A stretch of DNA of 64,000 nucleotides. It comes from Flavonifractor sp. An10 (GTDB lineage Bacteria; Bacillota; Clostridia; Oscillospirales; Oscillospiraceae). The notes under the pieces were generated by a model. It saw only the letters and a program-made list of their open reading frames with translations. It had not been told where the DNA came from and did not search any database. Made by a program: the position numbers and the translations under genes. Of this stretch, positions 56,159-63,781 are shown one piece after another. The stretch is from NCBI RefSeq assembly GCF_002161215.1, contig NZ_NFMB01000001.1:62001-126000 (forward strand). Direction: 5' to 3'. Each line of letters begins with the position of its first letter. The stretch's first letter is position 1.

Positions 56159-56842
56159 ATGAGAATTTTAGTGGTCGAGGATGACCGCCTTTTGAATAAT
56201 ACCCTTTGCTATAACCTGTCTGCCGCAGACTATGAGGTCGCTGCTGCTTTGACAAAAAGTGCTGCGGAACGTCTGTGTAAAAAACAGGAATATGATTTGA
56301 TTGTCCTTGACATCAATCTGCCGGACGGAAACGGATTTGATTTTTGCCGGGATATAAAAGAACGGCACCCGGACACAGCGGTCATTTTCCTCACGGCTAA
56401 CGATATGGAAAGCGATATGCTGAAAGGGTACGAGCTGGGGGCGGATGATTATGTGACAAAGCCCTTTCCCATGAGCGTATTCCAGAAAAAGGTGTCCGCT
56501 TTGCTGGCCCGTATCCGAAAACAGTCTGGCGGAGACTGCTACAATGACGGCGATCTGTTTATCAATTTTACGGAAATGACCGCCCTACTTCACGGGGAAA
56601 GCATCGCCTTTACCCCGATGGAGTACCGTCTTTTGAAGGTGCTGACGAAAAATCCGCAGATCGTTTTGACCCGGCAGGTGCTATTGGAAAAGCTGTGGGA
56701 TATTGACGGAAACTTTGTGGATGAACACGCCCTGACTTCAACCATCAGCCGGGTACGAACAAAAATCGAAACAGAAGGCCGCCAGTACATCAAGACAGTG
56801 TACGGCATGGGCTACATGTGGATTGGAGGCTGGAACAAATGA
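56159..56842 (+). CDS. OmpR-family response regulator (BceR/VanR-like)
   Basis: The 227-residue protein has a receiver (VVEDDRLL acidic pair, Asp in LIVLDINLPDGNG, Lys in VTKPFPM) and a winged helix with EHALTSTISRVRTKIETEG ending TVYGMGYMW. ATG 56159 is used; AAAAGGA is about 10 nt upstream and a GTG lies at 56151. Its stop overlaps the kinase start (ATGA). With kinase and ABC genes downstream it forms a peptide-antibiotic response module of the Bce type. Confidence 0.92.
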   Translation: MRILVVEDDRLLNNTLCYNLSAADYEVAAALTKSAAERLCKKQEYDLIVLDINLPDGNGFDFCRDIKERHPDTAVIFLTANDMESDMLKGYELGADDYVTKPFPMSVFQKKVSALLARIRKQSGGDCYNDGDLFINFTEMTALLHGESIAFTPMEYRLLKVLTKNPQIVLTRQVLLEKLWDIDGNFVDEHALTSTISRVRTKIETEGRQYIKTVYGMGYMWIGGWNK

Positions 56843-57870
56843 AAACAGTAAAGTTATCAGTAAATAAGGCTTGTGTTGCCATCTGCGCGGTACTTGTTTT
56901 GCTTTCGTTGTTTTTACTGTCTGTCGTGTATTATTTGACGCAAAACACATTTGCACTGGTTTGTGTACTGCTCTATGTGGCCAGTGTTATCGGATGTATG
57001 GCCATATTTCTGACCTTTATACGCCGTAAACTAACCTTGTTTTCAGATGCCTTGTGCAAGCTGCTTGACGATATGATGTCAGCAGATCAGGCCCCGCCAC
57101 AGTACACCGAGGAAGAAAACCTGTTTTATAAAATCCAGCACCGCCTTTCCCGTCTCTATGAAGTGCTGCGGGAAAGCAAAAGCAGCATTGCAAAGGAACG
57201 GGCCGACTTGCAGGAATTGATTTCGGATATATCCCATCAAGTCAAAACGCCGATTGCAAACCTGAAAATGTTGGACGCGACGCTGCTGGATCAGACGGTG
57301 ACGCCGGAAAAGCAGAGAGAATTTCTTGTTGCTATGGACAGCCAGCTCGACAAGCTGGATTTTCTCATGCAGGCGCTGATTAAAACTTCCCGTCTTGAAA
57401 CCGGCGTGATTTCTTTGGAGCCGCAGCCGCAGGCCATTTATGATACCCTTGCCGCGGCGCTGGGCGGTATTCTGTTGCACGCCGAGCAGAAAAAGATTGC
57501 AGTCACAGTGGATTGCCCGGAAACGGTCACTGCGGCCCATGACCGGAAATGGACAACCGAAGCCCTGTTCAACATTCTGGATAACGCGGTAAAGTACACG
57601 CCAGAGGGCGGGAAAATCCATGTGGCTGTCGTGAGTTTGGAAATGTATGTGAAGATTGATATTTCTGATACAGGCATTGGTATTCCCGAACAGCATCAAG
57701 GGACGATTTTCAAGCGGTTCTATCGTGAAAGCAGCGTACATGACGCCCCCGGTATTGGGATTGGTCTGTATCTGGCCCGTGAAATTATCACCCGGCAAGG
57801 CGGCTTTATCCGCGTATCTTCGGAACTCGGCACCGGCTCCACTTTTTCAGTTTTCCTGCCCCATTCTTGA
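56839..57870 (+). CDS. Sensor histidine kinase (BceS/VanS-like)
   Basis: The 343-residue kinase has two helices close together (about 12-32 and 38-60) with almost no outside loop, then a phosphoacceptor segment SDISHQVKTPIANL, N box FNILDNAVKYTPEGG and G boxes SDTGIGIPEQ and GIGIGLYLAREI. This is the intramembrane-sensing type that depends on its BceAB-like transporter to detect peptides. ATG 56839 has GGAGG 9 nt upstream. Confidence 0.92.
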   Translation: MKTVKLSVNKACVAICAVLVLLSLFLLSVVYYLTQNTFALVCVLLYVASVIGCMAIFLTFIRRKLTLFSDALCKLLDDMMSADQAPPQYTEEENLFYKIQHRLSRLYEVLRESKSSIAKERADLQELISDISHQVKTPIANLKMLDATLLDQTVTPEKQREFLVAMDSQLDKLDFLMQALIKTSRLETGVISLEPQPQAIYDTLAAALGGILLHAEQKKIAVTVDCPETVTAAHDRKWTTEALFNILDNAVKYTPEGGKIHVAVVSLEMYVKIDISDTGIGIPEQHQGTIFKRFYRESSVHDAPGIGIGLYLAREIITRQGGFIRVSSELGTGSTFSVFLPHS

Positions 57871-57897
57871 AATGTCACAGGATTGTGACATTTCAAG
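57866..57897. repeat. Perfect 14-bp palindrome at the kinase stop codon
   Basis: CTTGAAATGTCACA (57866-57879) and TGTGACATTTCAAG (57884-57897) are perfect inverted repeats around GGAT and overlap the kinase TGA. One arm contains TGTGACATTTC, identical to the first box at 57926-57936. It may be a further regulator site or a hairpin separating the kinase and ABC transcripts. Confidence 0.75.
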
Positions 57898-57925
57898 GCG
57901 TTTTCAAGGGAAATTCAAGAACCGT

Positions 57926-57958
57926 TGTGACATTTCTGTGAGGATTGCATTTTACAAT
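57926..57958 (+). promoter_or_regulatory. Promoter with tandem 11-bp box ahead of the BceAB-like genes
   Basis: TGTGACATTTC (57926-57936) and TGTGAGGATTG (57937-57947) are in tandem, followed after 5 nt by -10 TACAAT (57953-57958). No independent -35 is visible. The layout suits activation by the OmpR-type regulator at 56159. Confidence 0.75.
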
Positions 57959-57989
57959 GGAACCATCAAAAAGAAAGGTGGTAGCACTT

Positions 57990-58655
57990 ATGCCTATTTT
58001 ACAAACAACAGATTTGAAAAAATACTATGGTGAAGAGCCAAACATTACGAAGGCTTTGGATGGCGTTTCCCTTTCGGTAGAACAGGGAGAATTTGTCGCC
58101 ATTGTCGGTACATCCGGCAGCGGCAAGTCCACACTTCTGAACATGATCGGCGGATTGGATGTCCCTACTTCCGGCAAGGTCATTGTGGACGGCAGGGACT
58201 TGTCCACCCTGAAAGACGAGCAGCTTACCATTTTCCGAAGGCGGAAAATGGGCTTCATCTTTCAGAATTATAATCTTGTCCCCGTCCTCAATGTCTATGA
58301 AAACATTGTTCTGCCGGTGGAATTGGACGGCGATCAGGTGGACAATAACTATATGCAGGAAGTTGTTCGGATGTTGGGCCTGGAAGATAGGCTGAACAAT
58401 ATGCCGAATAATCTCTCTGGCGGCCAGCAGCAGCGCGTGGCGATTGCACGCGCTCTGGTATCGAAACCGGCGATTGTTTTAGCGGACGAGCCGACGGGCA
58501 ACCTCGACAGCCGGACGAGTAATGATGTTCTTGGCCTGCTGAAAGTAAGCAGCCAGAAATTTCACCAGACCCTTGTAATGATTACCCATAACAACGAGAT
58601 CGCCCAGCTTGCAGATCGGATTATCCGTATTGAGGATGGGAAAATTTCTGAATGA
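57990..58655 (+). CDS. BceA-like ABC ATP-binding protein
   Basis: The 221-residue ATPase opens [20 protein letters not shown] and has Walker [11 protein letters not shown]-loop [10 protein letters not shown], signature LSGGQQQR, Walker [12 protein letters not shown] and switch MITHNN, the MacB/LolD/BceA type. ATG 57990 has AAAGGTGG 8 nt upstream. It is followed by its large permease within 15 nt. BceAB-type transporters protect against bacitracin and other cell-wall peptides and relay the signal to their kinase. Confidence 0.92.
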   Translation: MPILQTTDLKKYYGEEPNITKALDGVSLSVEQGEFVAIVGTSGSGKSTLLNMIGGLDVPTSGKVIVDGRDLSTLKDEQLTIFRRRKMGFIFQNYNLVPVLNVYENIVLPVELDGDQVDNNYMQEVVRMLGLEDRLNNMPNNLSGGQQQRVAIARALVSKPAIVLADEPTGNLDSRTSNDVLGLLKVSSQKFHQTLVMITHNNEIAQLADRIIRIEDGKISE

Positions 58656-58669
58656 TGGGGGTGTTGAAA

Positions 58670-61243
58670 ATGAACGATATTTTATTTGGCAACAATAACA
58701 GACCCATTATTAAGAAATTGTCCAGGCGGTACTTTAAGGCCAGCAAAAGCAGGAATATCATTGCTATTGTTGCCATTATTCTTACAACCGTCTTGTTCAC
58801 AACGATCTTCACACTGGGTTCCGGTTTAATTGATACGGTGCAAGACCAAAATATCCGAAAGATGGGCGGGGACGGTCAAGCTGTTCTCAACTACATTAGT
58901 GACGAAGTTTTTGATGATGTAAAGGGCAACGAATTGATTGACCGAATTGCCTATACAAAGGCAGTTTCTTACCATCTTAACAATCCGGGGCTTGCGAAAT
59001 GGCGTTCTGATATGTGGTATATGGATGATACCGCATTGGAATTTGCCAGATACGAGCCGACAACAGGACACCGCCCCGAAGCTGAAAATGAGATCATAGC
59101 CGACACAAAGACATTAGAGGCATTGGGGGTTCCGGCTGAAATCGGCGCGACAGTCACCCTTGATTATGAAATCAAGGGCAAGAAGTACACAACTGATTTT
59201 ACACTGTGCGGCTTTTGGGAAACAGACAGCCTAAGTAATATCGGACGTATTATCATATCGAAAGCCTTTATAGATAGCCATGCCGACTTACTCACCTATA
59301 CCTATCCTGTGGACAATGATTATTCTGGCATTGTGACGGCGTATATCATGTTCCGTGGCAGCGGCTCCGTAGAAGAAAAATTGCAGCAGCTCCTTACAGA
59401 AACCGGCTACACCTGTGACACGCTTGGAGGACAGCCCACAGACGAAAACTATATTGTCGCCCGTGTCAGTCCCGCTTATCAAAGCAGCCCTATCAGTGAA
59501 AATTCCGCCCTGTTTATTGCCGGTATTGTGGGAATACTCGCGATTATGGCAACAGGCTATTTGATTATCTACAATATTTTTCAAATCTCTGTTATTCAAG
59601 ATATTCAGTCTTACGGGCAGCTTAAAACATTGGGAACCACGAGGCGGCAGATCAAAAAGATTATCAACAAACAGGCCCTGCTTCTGTCTGCGGTAGGTAT
59701 CCCCATTGGCCTGATTATCGGCTTTTTCATTGGCCGCGCTTTAGTTCCGGCTCTGATGAACGGCACAACTTATACTTCCGACGCTGGCGTTGTGGTGACA
59801 GTAAATCCGCTGATATTCATTGGCTCGGCTATCTTTGCTTTTGTTACTGTTTCTATCAGTGTGCGAAAACCAGCTAAAATAGCGGGAGCGATCTCACCGA
59901 TTGAGGCTATCCGCTACACAGAAAATGACGCAGGCGCATTTCAAACAAAGAAGCGTCTGGCTGTAAAAAAATCAACCAGCGGCGCAAAAATTCATCGGAT
60001 GGCCTTGGCAAATTTGGGGAGAAATCGAAAACGAACAATCCTTGTAATCGTGTCTATGACATTGAGCTTGGTACTGTTTAACACCGTATTTACTCTATCC
60101 AGTGGTTTTGATATTGATAAGTATGTTGAGAAGTTCTTAAACAAGGATTTTATCATTTCTTCCGCGGACTATTTCAACTATAACTTCGCCCGCAGTGAAA
60201 CATACTTGTCCGAAACCTTTATCAGTGCAGTCCAACAACAGGACGCCTACGAGGATGGCGGCAGACTATATTCCAGCAAGGTGACAGAAGAAAGATTTTC
60301 CGCTGAAACAGACGCCGTAACAAATTACAACAAGGACGAATATGGAAATCCTCTTATTGCTCTGTATGGGGCAGACGATTTTCTTCTAAACTCGATGGAT
60401 GTAGTCGAGGGCGAAATTGATTGGGACGCTCTTAAAACGGGAAAATACACGCTGTACGCGCTTACAATGGATGACAATGGGAATATAATTGACAATCCAT
60501 CTATCCATGTTGGAGATACGATCACCTTTCATCACTGGAAGATGAACGGGTTAGCCGGTACACTGGATAACAGCTTTGACCTTACCGTTATGGCAAAAGT
60601 TCTTATCAATGAAAATACCGATACAGAGCGAAACACGGGCGCGGCACGTTTTTATTTGCCCACAGAACAGTTCAAGCCGCTCTGCCTCAATCTCCTTTTG
60701 GTAAGTTTTCCGTTCAATGTTAAGGACGGGACGGACAGCGATATGAACAGCTTTTTAAGCAACTATGTGGAAAATATTGAGCCAAGTATGGACTATGAAT
60801 CGAAAGAAACCTATGTTCAGTCTTTTAATAGCATGACATCCCTTATTATTACAATCGGCGGTGCTTTAAGTGTTATTATTGGTCTGATCGGTATAGTTAA
60901 TTTCATCAACTCGGTATTGACAAGCATTATTACGCGGCAAAAAGAATTTGCTATGCTCCAAAGTATTGGCATGACAGGCAGACAGCTCAAACGGATGTTG
61001 TCCTATGAGGGCTTGTATTATGCTGTGGGAACAATTATAGCCTCGTTGATCGTTGGGGTGCTGTTCTCTCTAATCATTGTGCAGGCGATAGCAAGTAGTT
61101 TCTGGTTCTTCACTTATCACTTTGTAATTTGGCCGATGTTGATTGTTTATCCGTTTCTTATCTGCTTGACAGTAATTATTCCCACAATTCTTTACCGACA
61201 ATTTGCCAAAAGCAGCATTATTGAAAGGCTTCATCAAAATTGA
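58670..61243 (+). CDS. BceB-like FtsX-type permease
   Basis: The 857-residue membrane protein has a helix at about 30-50, an extracellular domain (65-275), helices with GVGVI-type glycine patterns near 285-400 (INKQALLLSAVGIPIGLIIG), a second long extracellular part (about 470-690) and a final helix group ending NFINSVLTSIITRQKEFAML and LLYRQFAKSSIIERLHQN-like residues. The repeated FtsX arrangement with large external loops fits BceB/antimicrobial-peptide permeases, though the loops are larger than the roughly 650-residue Bacillus BceB. ATG 58670 follows GGGGGTG. The ligand is unknown. Confidence 0.88.
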   Translation: MNDILFGNNNRPIIKKLSRRYFKASKSRNIIAIVAIILTTVLFTTIFTLGSGLIDTVQDQNIRKMGGDGQAVLNYISDEVFDDVKGNELIDRIAYTKAVSYHLNNPGLAKWRSDMWYMDDTALEFARYEPTTGHRPEAENEIIADTKTLEALGVPAEIGATVTLDYEIKGKKYTTDFTLCGFWETDSLSNIGRIIISKAFIDSHADLLTYTYPVDNDYSGIVTAYIMFRGSGSVEEKLQQLLTETGYTCDTLGGQPTDENYIVARVSPAYQSSPISENSALFIAGIVGILAIMATGYLIIYNIFQISVIQDIQSYGQLKTLGTTRRQIKKIINKQALLLSAVGIPIGLIIGFFIGRALVPALMNGTTYTSDAGVVVTVNPLIFIGSAIFAFVTVSISVRKPAKIAGAISPIEAIRYTENDAGAFQTKKRLAVKKSTSGAKIHRMALANLGRNRKRTILVIVSMTLSLVLFNTVFTLSSGFDIDKYVEKFLNKDFIISSADYFNYNFARSETYLSETFISAVQQQDAYEDGGRLYSSKVTEERFSAETDAVTNYNKDEYGNPLIALYGADDFLLNSMDVVEGEIDWDALKTGKYTLYALTMDDNGNIIDNPSIHVGDTITFHHWKMNGLAGTLDNSFDLTVMAKVLINENTDTERNTGAARFYLPTEQFKPLCLNLLLVSFPFNVKDGTDSDMNSFLSNYVENIEPSMDYESKETYVQSFNSMTSLIITIGGALSVIIGLIGIVNFINSVLTSIITRQKEFAMLQSIGMTGRQLKRMLSYEGLYYAVGTIIASLIVGVLFSLIIVQAIASSFWFFTYHFVIWPMLIVYPFLICLTVIIPTILYRQFAKSSIIERLHQN

Positions 61244-61297
61244 GTTTGTCCGGCATAGGTAGCTGAATAAGGACATCTAAATAAGCGACTGAATCCA

Positions 61298-61334
61298 TTA
61301 GAAAACCGGGGGCATTCTGCCTTCGGTTTTCTAA
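61298..61334. terminator. Terminator after the BceB-like gene
   Basis: A perfect 11-bp stem TTAGAAAACCG/CGGTTTTCTAA with a 15-nt loop (61298-61308 with 61324-61334). Confidence 0.75.
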
Positions 61335-61388
61335 TTGTCACAAACTTGCGAGATTTCAGCGTGTTATTATGTCGAAACGCTGTTATGC

Positions 61389-61421
61389 TGTGAGGATTTT
61401 GTGAGGATTATAGGCTAAGAT
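61389..61421 (+). promoter_or_regulatory. Third promoter with the tandem 11-bp box
   Basis: TGTGAGGATTT (61389-61399) and TGTGAGGATTA (61400-61410) are in tandem, and a -10-like TAAGAT lies 5 nt further (61416-61421). The spacing equals that at 57926 and 56104. It lies after the terminator of the ABC genes and points to a 41-codon frame and then to the sigma-like genes. Confidence 0.65.
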
Positions 61422-61440
61422 ATAAGAAATTGAGGAAAGA

Positions 61441-61566
61441 ATGTACTGCCCGGCGGCAGAAAAGAAAAAACCGCCGAAGGGCAGGCTGCTTAACACGCCC
61501 ATAATGTCTGGAACGGCGGTATCATGGAGGTATCGCCGTGTTTCTTTGCATCGTTCATCCGCCTAA
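61441..61566 (+). CDS. Possible 41-residue protein behind the third box promoter
   Basis: ATG 61441 is preceded by GAGGAAAG and 20 nt downstream of the -10. It reads MYCPAAEKKKPPKGRLLNTP, then IMSGTAVSWRYRRVSLHRSS and stops at TAA 61566. It is basic, with no recognised family. The DNA also contains inverted repeats (CTGCCC/GGGCAG and ACGGCG/CGCCGT), so the stretch might instead be a structured leader or transfer origin. The gap from here to 61804 holds no other gene. Confidence 0.3.
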   Translation: MYCPAAEKKKPPKGRLLNTPIMSGTAVSWRYRRVSLHRSSA

Positions 61567-61760
61567 TTTGTTAAAAAAAGCCCAGCCACCGAACCTGCCC
61601 CGTCTGGCAGCCAGTGCGAAAATTGTCACAATGTAACTGAATACCGTGTTTTTTGCGCTCGAATAGCTTCATGCTGTCCGGGCGCTTTTTCATACCTGTG
61701 GGGCCGGAACATCGGGCCAACATGGCCCGAACCTTGCCCCCGGTGTCGTTCCCCGCCGCC

Positions 61761-61792
61761 CCGTTCAGATTTTCCCGCAAAAATCTGAACGG
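61761..61792. repeat. 13-bp inverted repeat before the first sigma-like gene
   Basis: CCGTTCAGATTTT (61761-61773) and AAAATCTGAACGG (61780-61792) are perfect inverted repeats; the second arm joins the GGAGG ribosome site of the gene at 61804. A further GGGCC/GGCCC hairpin lies just upstream. The leader could mask translation, or the region could be part of a transfer origin. Confidence 0.65.
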
Positions 61793-61803
61793 AGGAAAGG
61801 CAG

Positions 61804-62217
61804 ATGGAAGTCACCATCAATTATAACGGACAAGCTGTGGCCGTGGAGGTCACACTGGAAGTCTATGAATTTCTTGACCGGGCCGACCACAAAGCCGAGA
61901 ACCTGTCCCATGAGCAGCGGCGGCATTGGGATGGCCGGGAGTTTGACGAATACATAGTTGCCACCGAGGGCGTGGGTATCTACGGCGAAACGCCGGAGGA
62001 ATACCTTTGCCGCATGGAAACGCTGGGTGAGCTGATGGCCGTCCTGGACACCTGCACCGAGGCCCAGCGCCGCCGGTTCCTGCTCTATGCCCTGGACGGG
62101 CTGACTCTTGCGGAGATCGGGGCGGTGTGCGGCTGCTCCAAAGTGGCCGTGTATCAGAGTGTGGAGGCAGTCAGAAAAAAATTTATAAATTTCTTTGAAA
62201 ACAGGCTTAACGAATGA
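61804..62217 (+). CDS. Sigma-70 region-4-like protein
   Basis: The 137-residue protein has a beta-like start (MEVTINYNGQAVAVEVTLEV), a helical middle (LSHEQRRHWDGREFDEYIVA) and a region 4 HTH (RRRFLLYALDGLTLAEIGAV, then CGCSKVAVYQSVEAVRKKF). ATG 61804 follows GGAGGAAAGGCAG. Such proteins open the mobilisation region of Tn1549-like elements and are thought to control element genes. Confidence 0.8.
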   Translation: MEVTINYNGQAVAVEVTLEVYEFLDRADHKAENLSHEQRRHWDGREFDEYIVATEGVGIYGETPEEYLCRMETLGELMAVLDTCTEAQRRRFLLYALDGLTLAEIGAVCGCSKVAVYQSVEAVRKKFINFFENRLNE

Positions 62218-62265
62218 CCTGTTTTCGGGCTACCAAGTGAAAGGGATTGTTTCCCTTATCCCAGC

Positions 62266-62301
62266 GGGAGGCGGACAGCGGACAAGCTGCCCGCCTCTCC
62301 C
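62266..62301 (+). terminator. Leader hairpin between the first two sigma-like genes
   Basis: GGGAGGCGG (62266-62274) pairs with CCGCCTC.CCC (62291-62301), followed by ATTTTC and then the AGGAGG site of the next gene. It may be an attenuator. Confidence 0.55.
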
Positions 62302-62320
62302 ATTTTCAGGAGGTAAGCCT

Positions 62321-62773
62321 ATGAAAACAATCAATCTGCGGTGGATTTATCCCCACTACCGGCACGACGAGTTTGTAGAGGTCAGCGACGAGGTCTGGGA
62401 GGCCATGCGGCAGGCCCAGCGCGAGATGAACAACTATGAGCGCCGGAAGGTCTACCACCGCGCCTGGTACTCCCTGGACGCATATAGCTGGGCGGAGAAC
62501 TATGCGCTGGAACACGGCAGATCGCCGGAGGAAATCTTTTTGGAGCGCGAGGAACGGGCCGCCCATCTGCGTCTGCTGGCCGCCTTGCCGGAGGCCCTGG
62601 CCCATGCCACCCCCACACAGGCCCGCCGCGTCCGGGCCTACTACATCGTCGGTATCAACCAGCCGGAAATTGCCCGGATGGAGGGCGTACACAGCAGCAA
62701 GGTCAGCGTTGCCATCCGGCGGGGCCTGCGGAATATGCGCCGTTGCTATGACGGCCTTTTTCCGTCAGAGTGA
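62321..62773 (+). CDS. Sigma-like paralogue 1
   Basis: The 150-residue protein opens MKTINLRWIYPHYRHDEFVE with VSDEVWEAMRQAQRE and ends with a region 4-like HTH (ATPTQARRVRAYYIVGINQP, then EIARMEGVHSSKVSVAIRRG). ATG 62321 has AGGAGG 7 nt upstream. The N-terminal signature recurs in the next two genes, so this is one of three tandem paralogues. Confidence 0.82.
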   Translation: MKTINLRWIYPHYRHDEFVEVSDEVWEAMRQAQREMNNYERRKVYHRAWYSLDAYSWAENYALEHGRSPEEIFLEREERAAHLRLLAALPEALAHATPTQARRVRAYYIVGINQPEIARMEGVHSSKVSVAIRRGLRNMRRCYDGLFPSE

Positions 62774-62783
62774 GGGCGGGCCT

Positions 62784-63245
62784 ATGCAGACGATCAACCT
62801 CAAGCAATATTACCCGTTCTGTACCGAGGACACCTTTGTGGAGGTGTCGGATGAAATCGTTGAAGCGTTCCTGCTGGACAAGCGGGCCGAGGCCGCCAGG
62901 GAGCGCAAGATGTACCGCTACAAGGCGTTTTACTCCCTTGACTGCGACGATGGGATTGAGAACGCCGCCATCGGCTGGGCGCAGCCATCGCCGGAGGATT
63001 GCCTGATGGAAAAGGAGGCGCAGGCCGAATATGCCGAACTGCTCCGGCGGCTCTATGAGGCCATTTCCTCTCTGCCCCCAACGCAGGCCCGCCGCGTCCA
63101 TGCCCGGTATATGCTGGGGATGAAAGTGAAGGACATTGCTGCGATGGAGGGTATTACCCCATCCCAGGCGGGGAAGTCCATCCATGCGGCGCTCCGGCGG
63201 CTGCGCCGGTACTTCATACGCCGGAAATGGACAAGCGGCCTATGA
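62784..63245 (+). CDS. Sigma-like paralogue 2
   Basis: The 153-residue protein opens MQTINLKQYYPFCTEDTFVE with VSDEIVEAFLLDKRAEA, and its HTH reads PPTQARRVHARYMLGMKVKD then IAAMEGITPSQAGKSIHAAL. It begins 10 nt after paralogue 1 and overlaps paralogue 3 by 4 nt (ATGA). The shared opening with paralogue 1 indicates gene duplication with moderate divergence. The upstream part of the open frame is a shadow of paralogue 1. Confidence 0.82.
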   Translation: MQTINLKQYYPFCTEDTFVEVSDEIVEAFLLDKRAEAARERKMYRYKAFYSLDCDDGIENAAIGWAQPSPEDCLMEKEAQAEYAELLRRLYEAISSLPPTQARRVHARYMLGMKVKDIAAMEGITPSQAGKSIHAALRRLRRYFIRRKWTSGL

Positions 63246-63781
63246 AAACCCTCAACCTGAAAAAATACTACTACCCGATTTGCAAGAAGGACACTTTTGT
63301 GGAAGTGCCGGACGAGGTTGCAGACGCCATTGTGGAGGAAAGCCGCGCAGAGAACGCAAATGACGCCAAGCAGCACTATCACTGTTATTCTCTGGACGCT
63401 TCCCCCGGCATAGAACACCATTTCCCGGAACAGGTCATCTCCCCGGAAGATATTCTGATGGAGAAAGAAACGGAACGGGAACAGGAGGCCGCCCATGCCC
63501 TGATGATGGAACGGCTCCGGGAGGCCCTTGCCACCCTGACGCCCCGGCAGGCGAGCTGCCTTCATGCCCGGTTTTGGGAGGGCAAGCAGTTTAAGGAGAT
63601 TGCCAAGGCCGAAGGCTTTACGACATCAGCGGCCATCGTCACGGTTCGCAACGCCATTATCAAGTTGCAGAAATATTATATCAAGCGCGGCTGGATGGAG
63701 CCGCTGAAGGAGGACGCGATATGCACAAAGAAATCACCACCCAAGCGAAACAGAAAAAAGACGGGCGCGAAGAAGTCCTGA
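63242..63781 (+). CDS. Sigma-like paralogue 3 with basic tail
   Basis: The 179-residue protein opens MKTLNLKKYYYPICKKDTFV with EVPDEVADAIVEESRAE, has an HTH (LTPRQASCLHARFWEGKQFK, then EIAKAEGFTTSAAIVTVRNA) and ends in a lysine-rich tail (TKKSPPKRNRKKTGAKKS) the others lack. Its ATG overlaps paralogue 2. The DUF3847 gene starts inside its last 60 nt. Confidence 0.82.
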   Translation: MKTLNLKKYYYPICKKDTFVEVPDEVADAIVEESRAENANDAKQHYHCYSLDASPGIEHHFPEQVISPEDILMEKETEREQEAAHALMMERLREALATLTPRQASCLHARFWEGKQFKEIAKAEGFTTSAAIVTVRNAIIKLQKYYIKRGWMEPLKEDAICTKKSPPKRNRKKTGAKKS

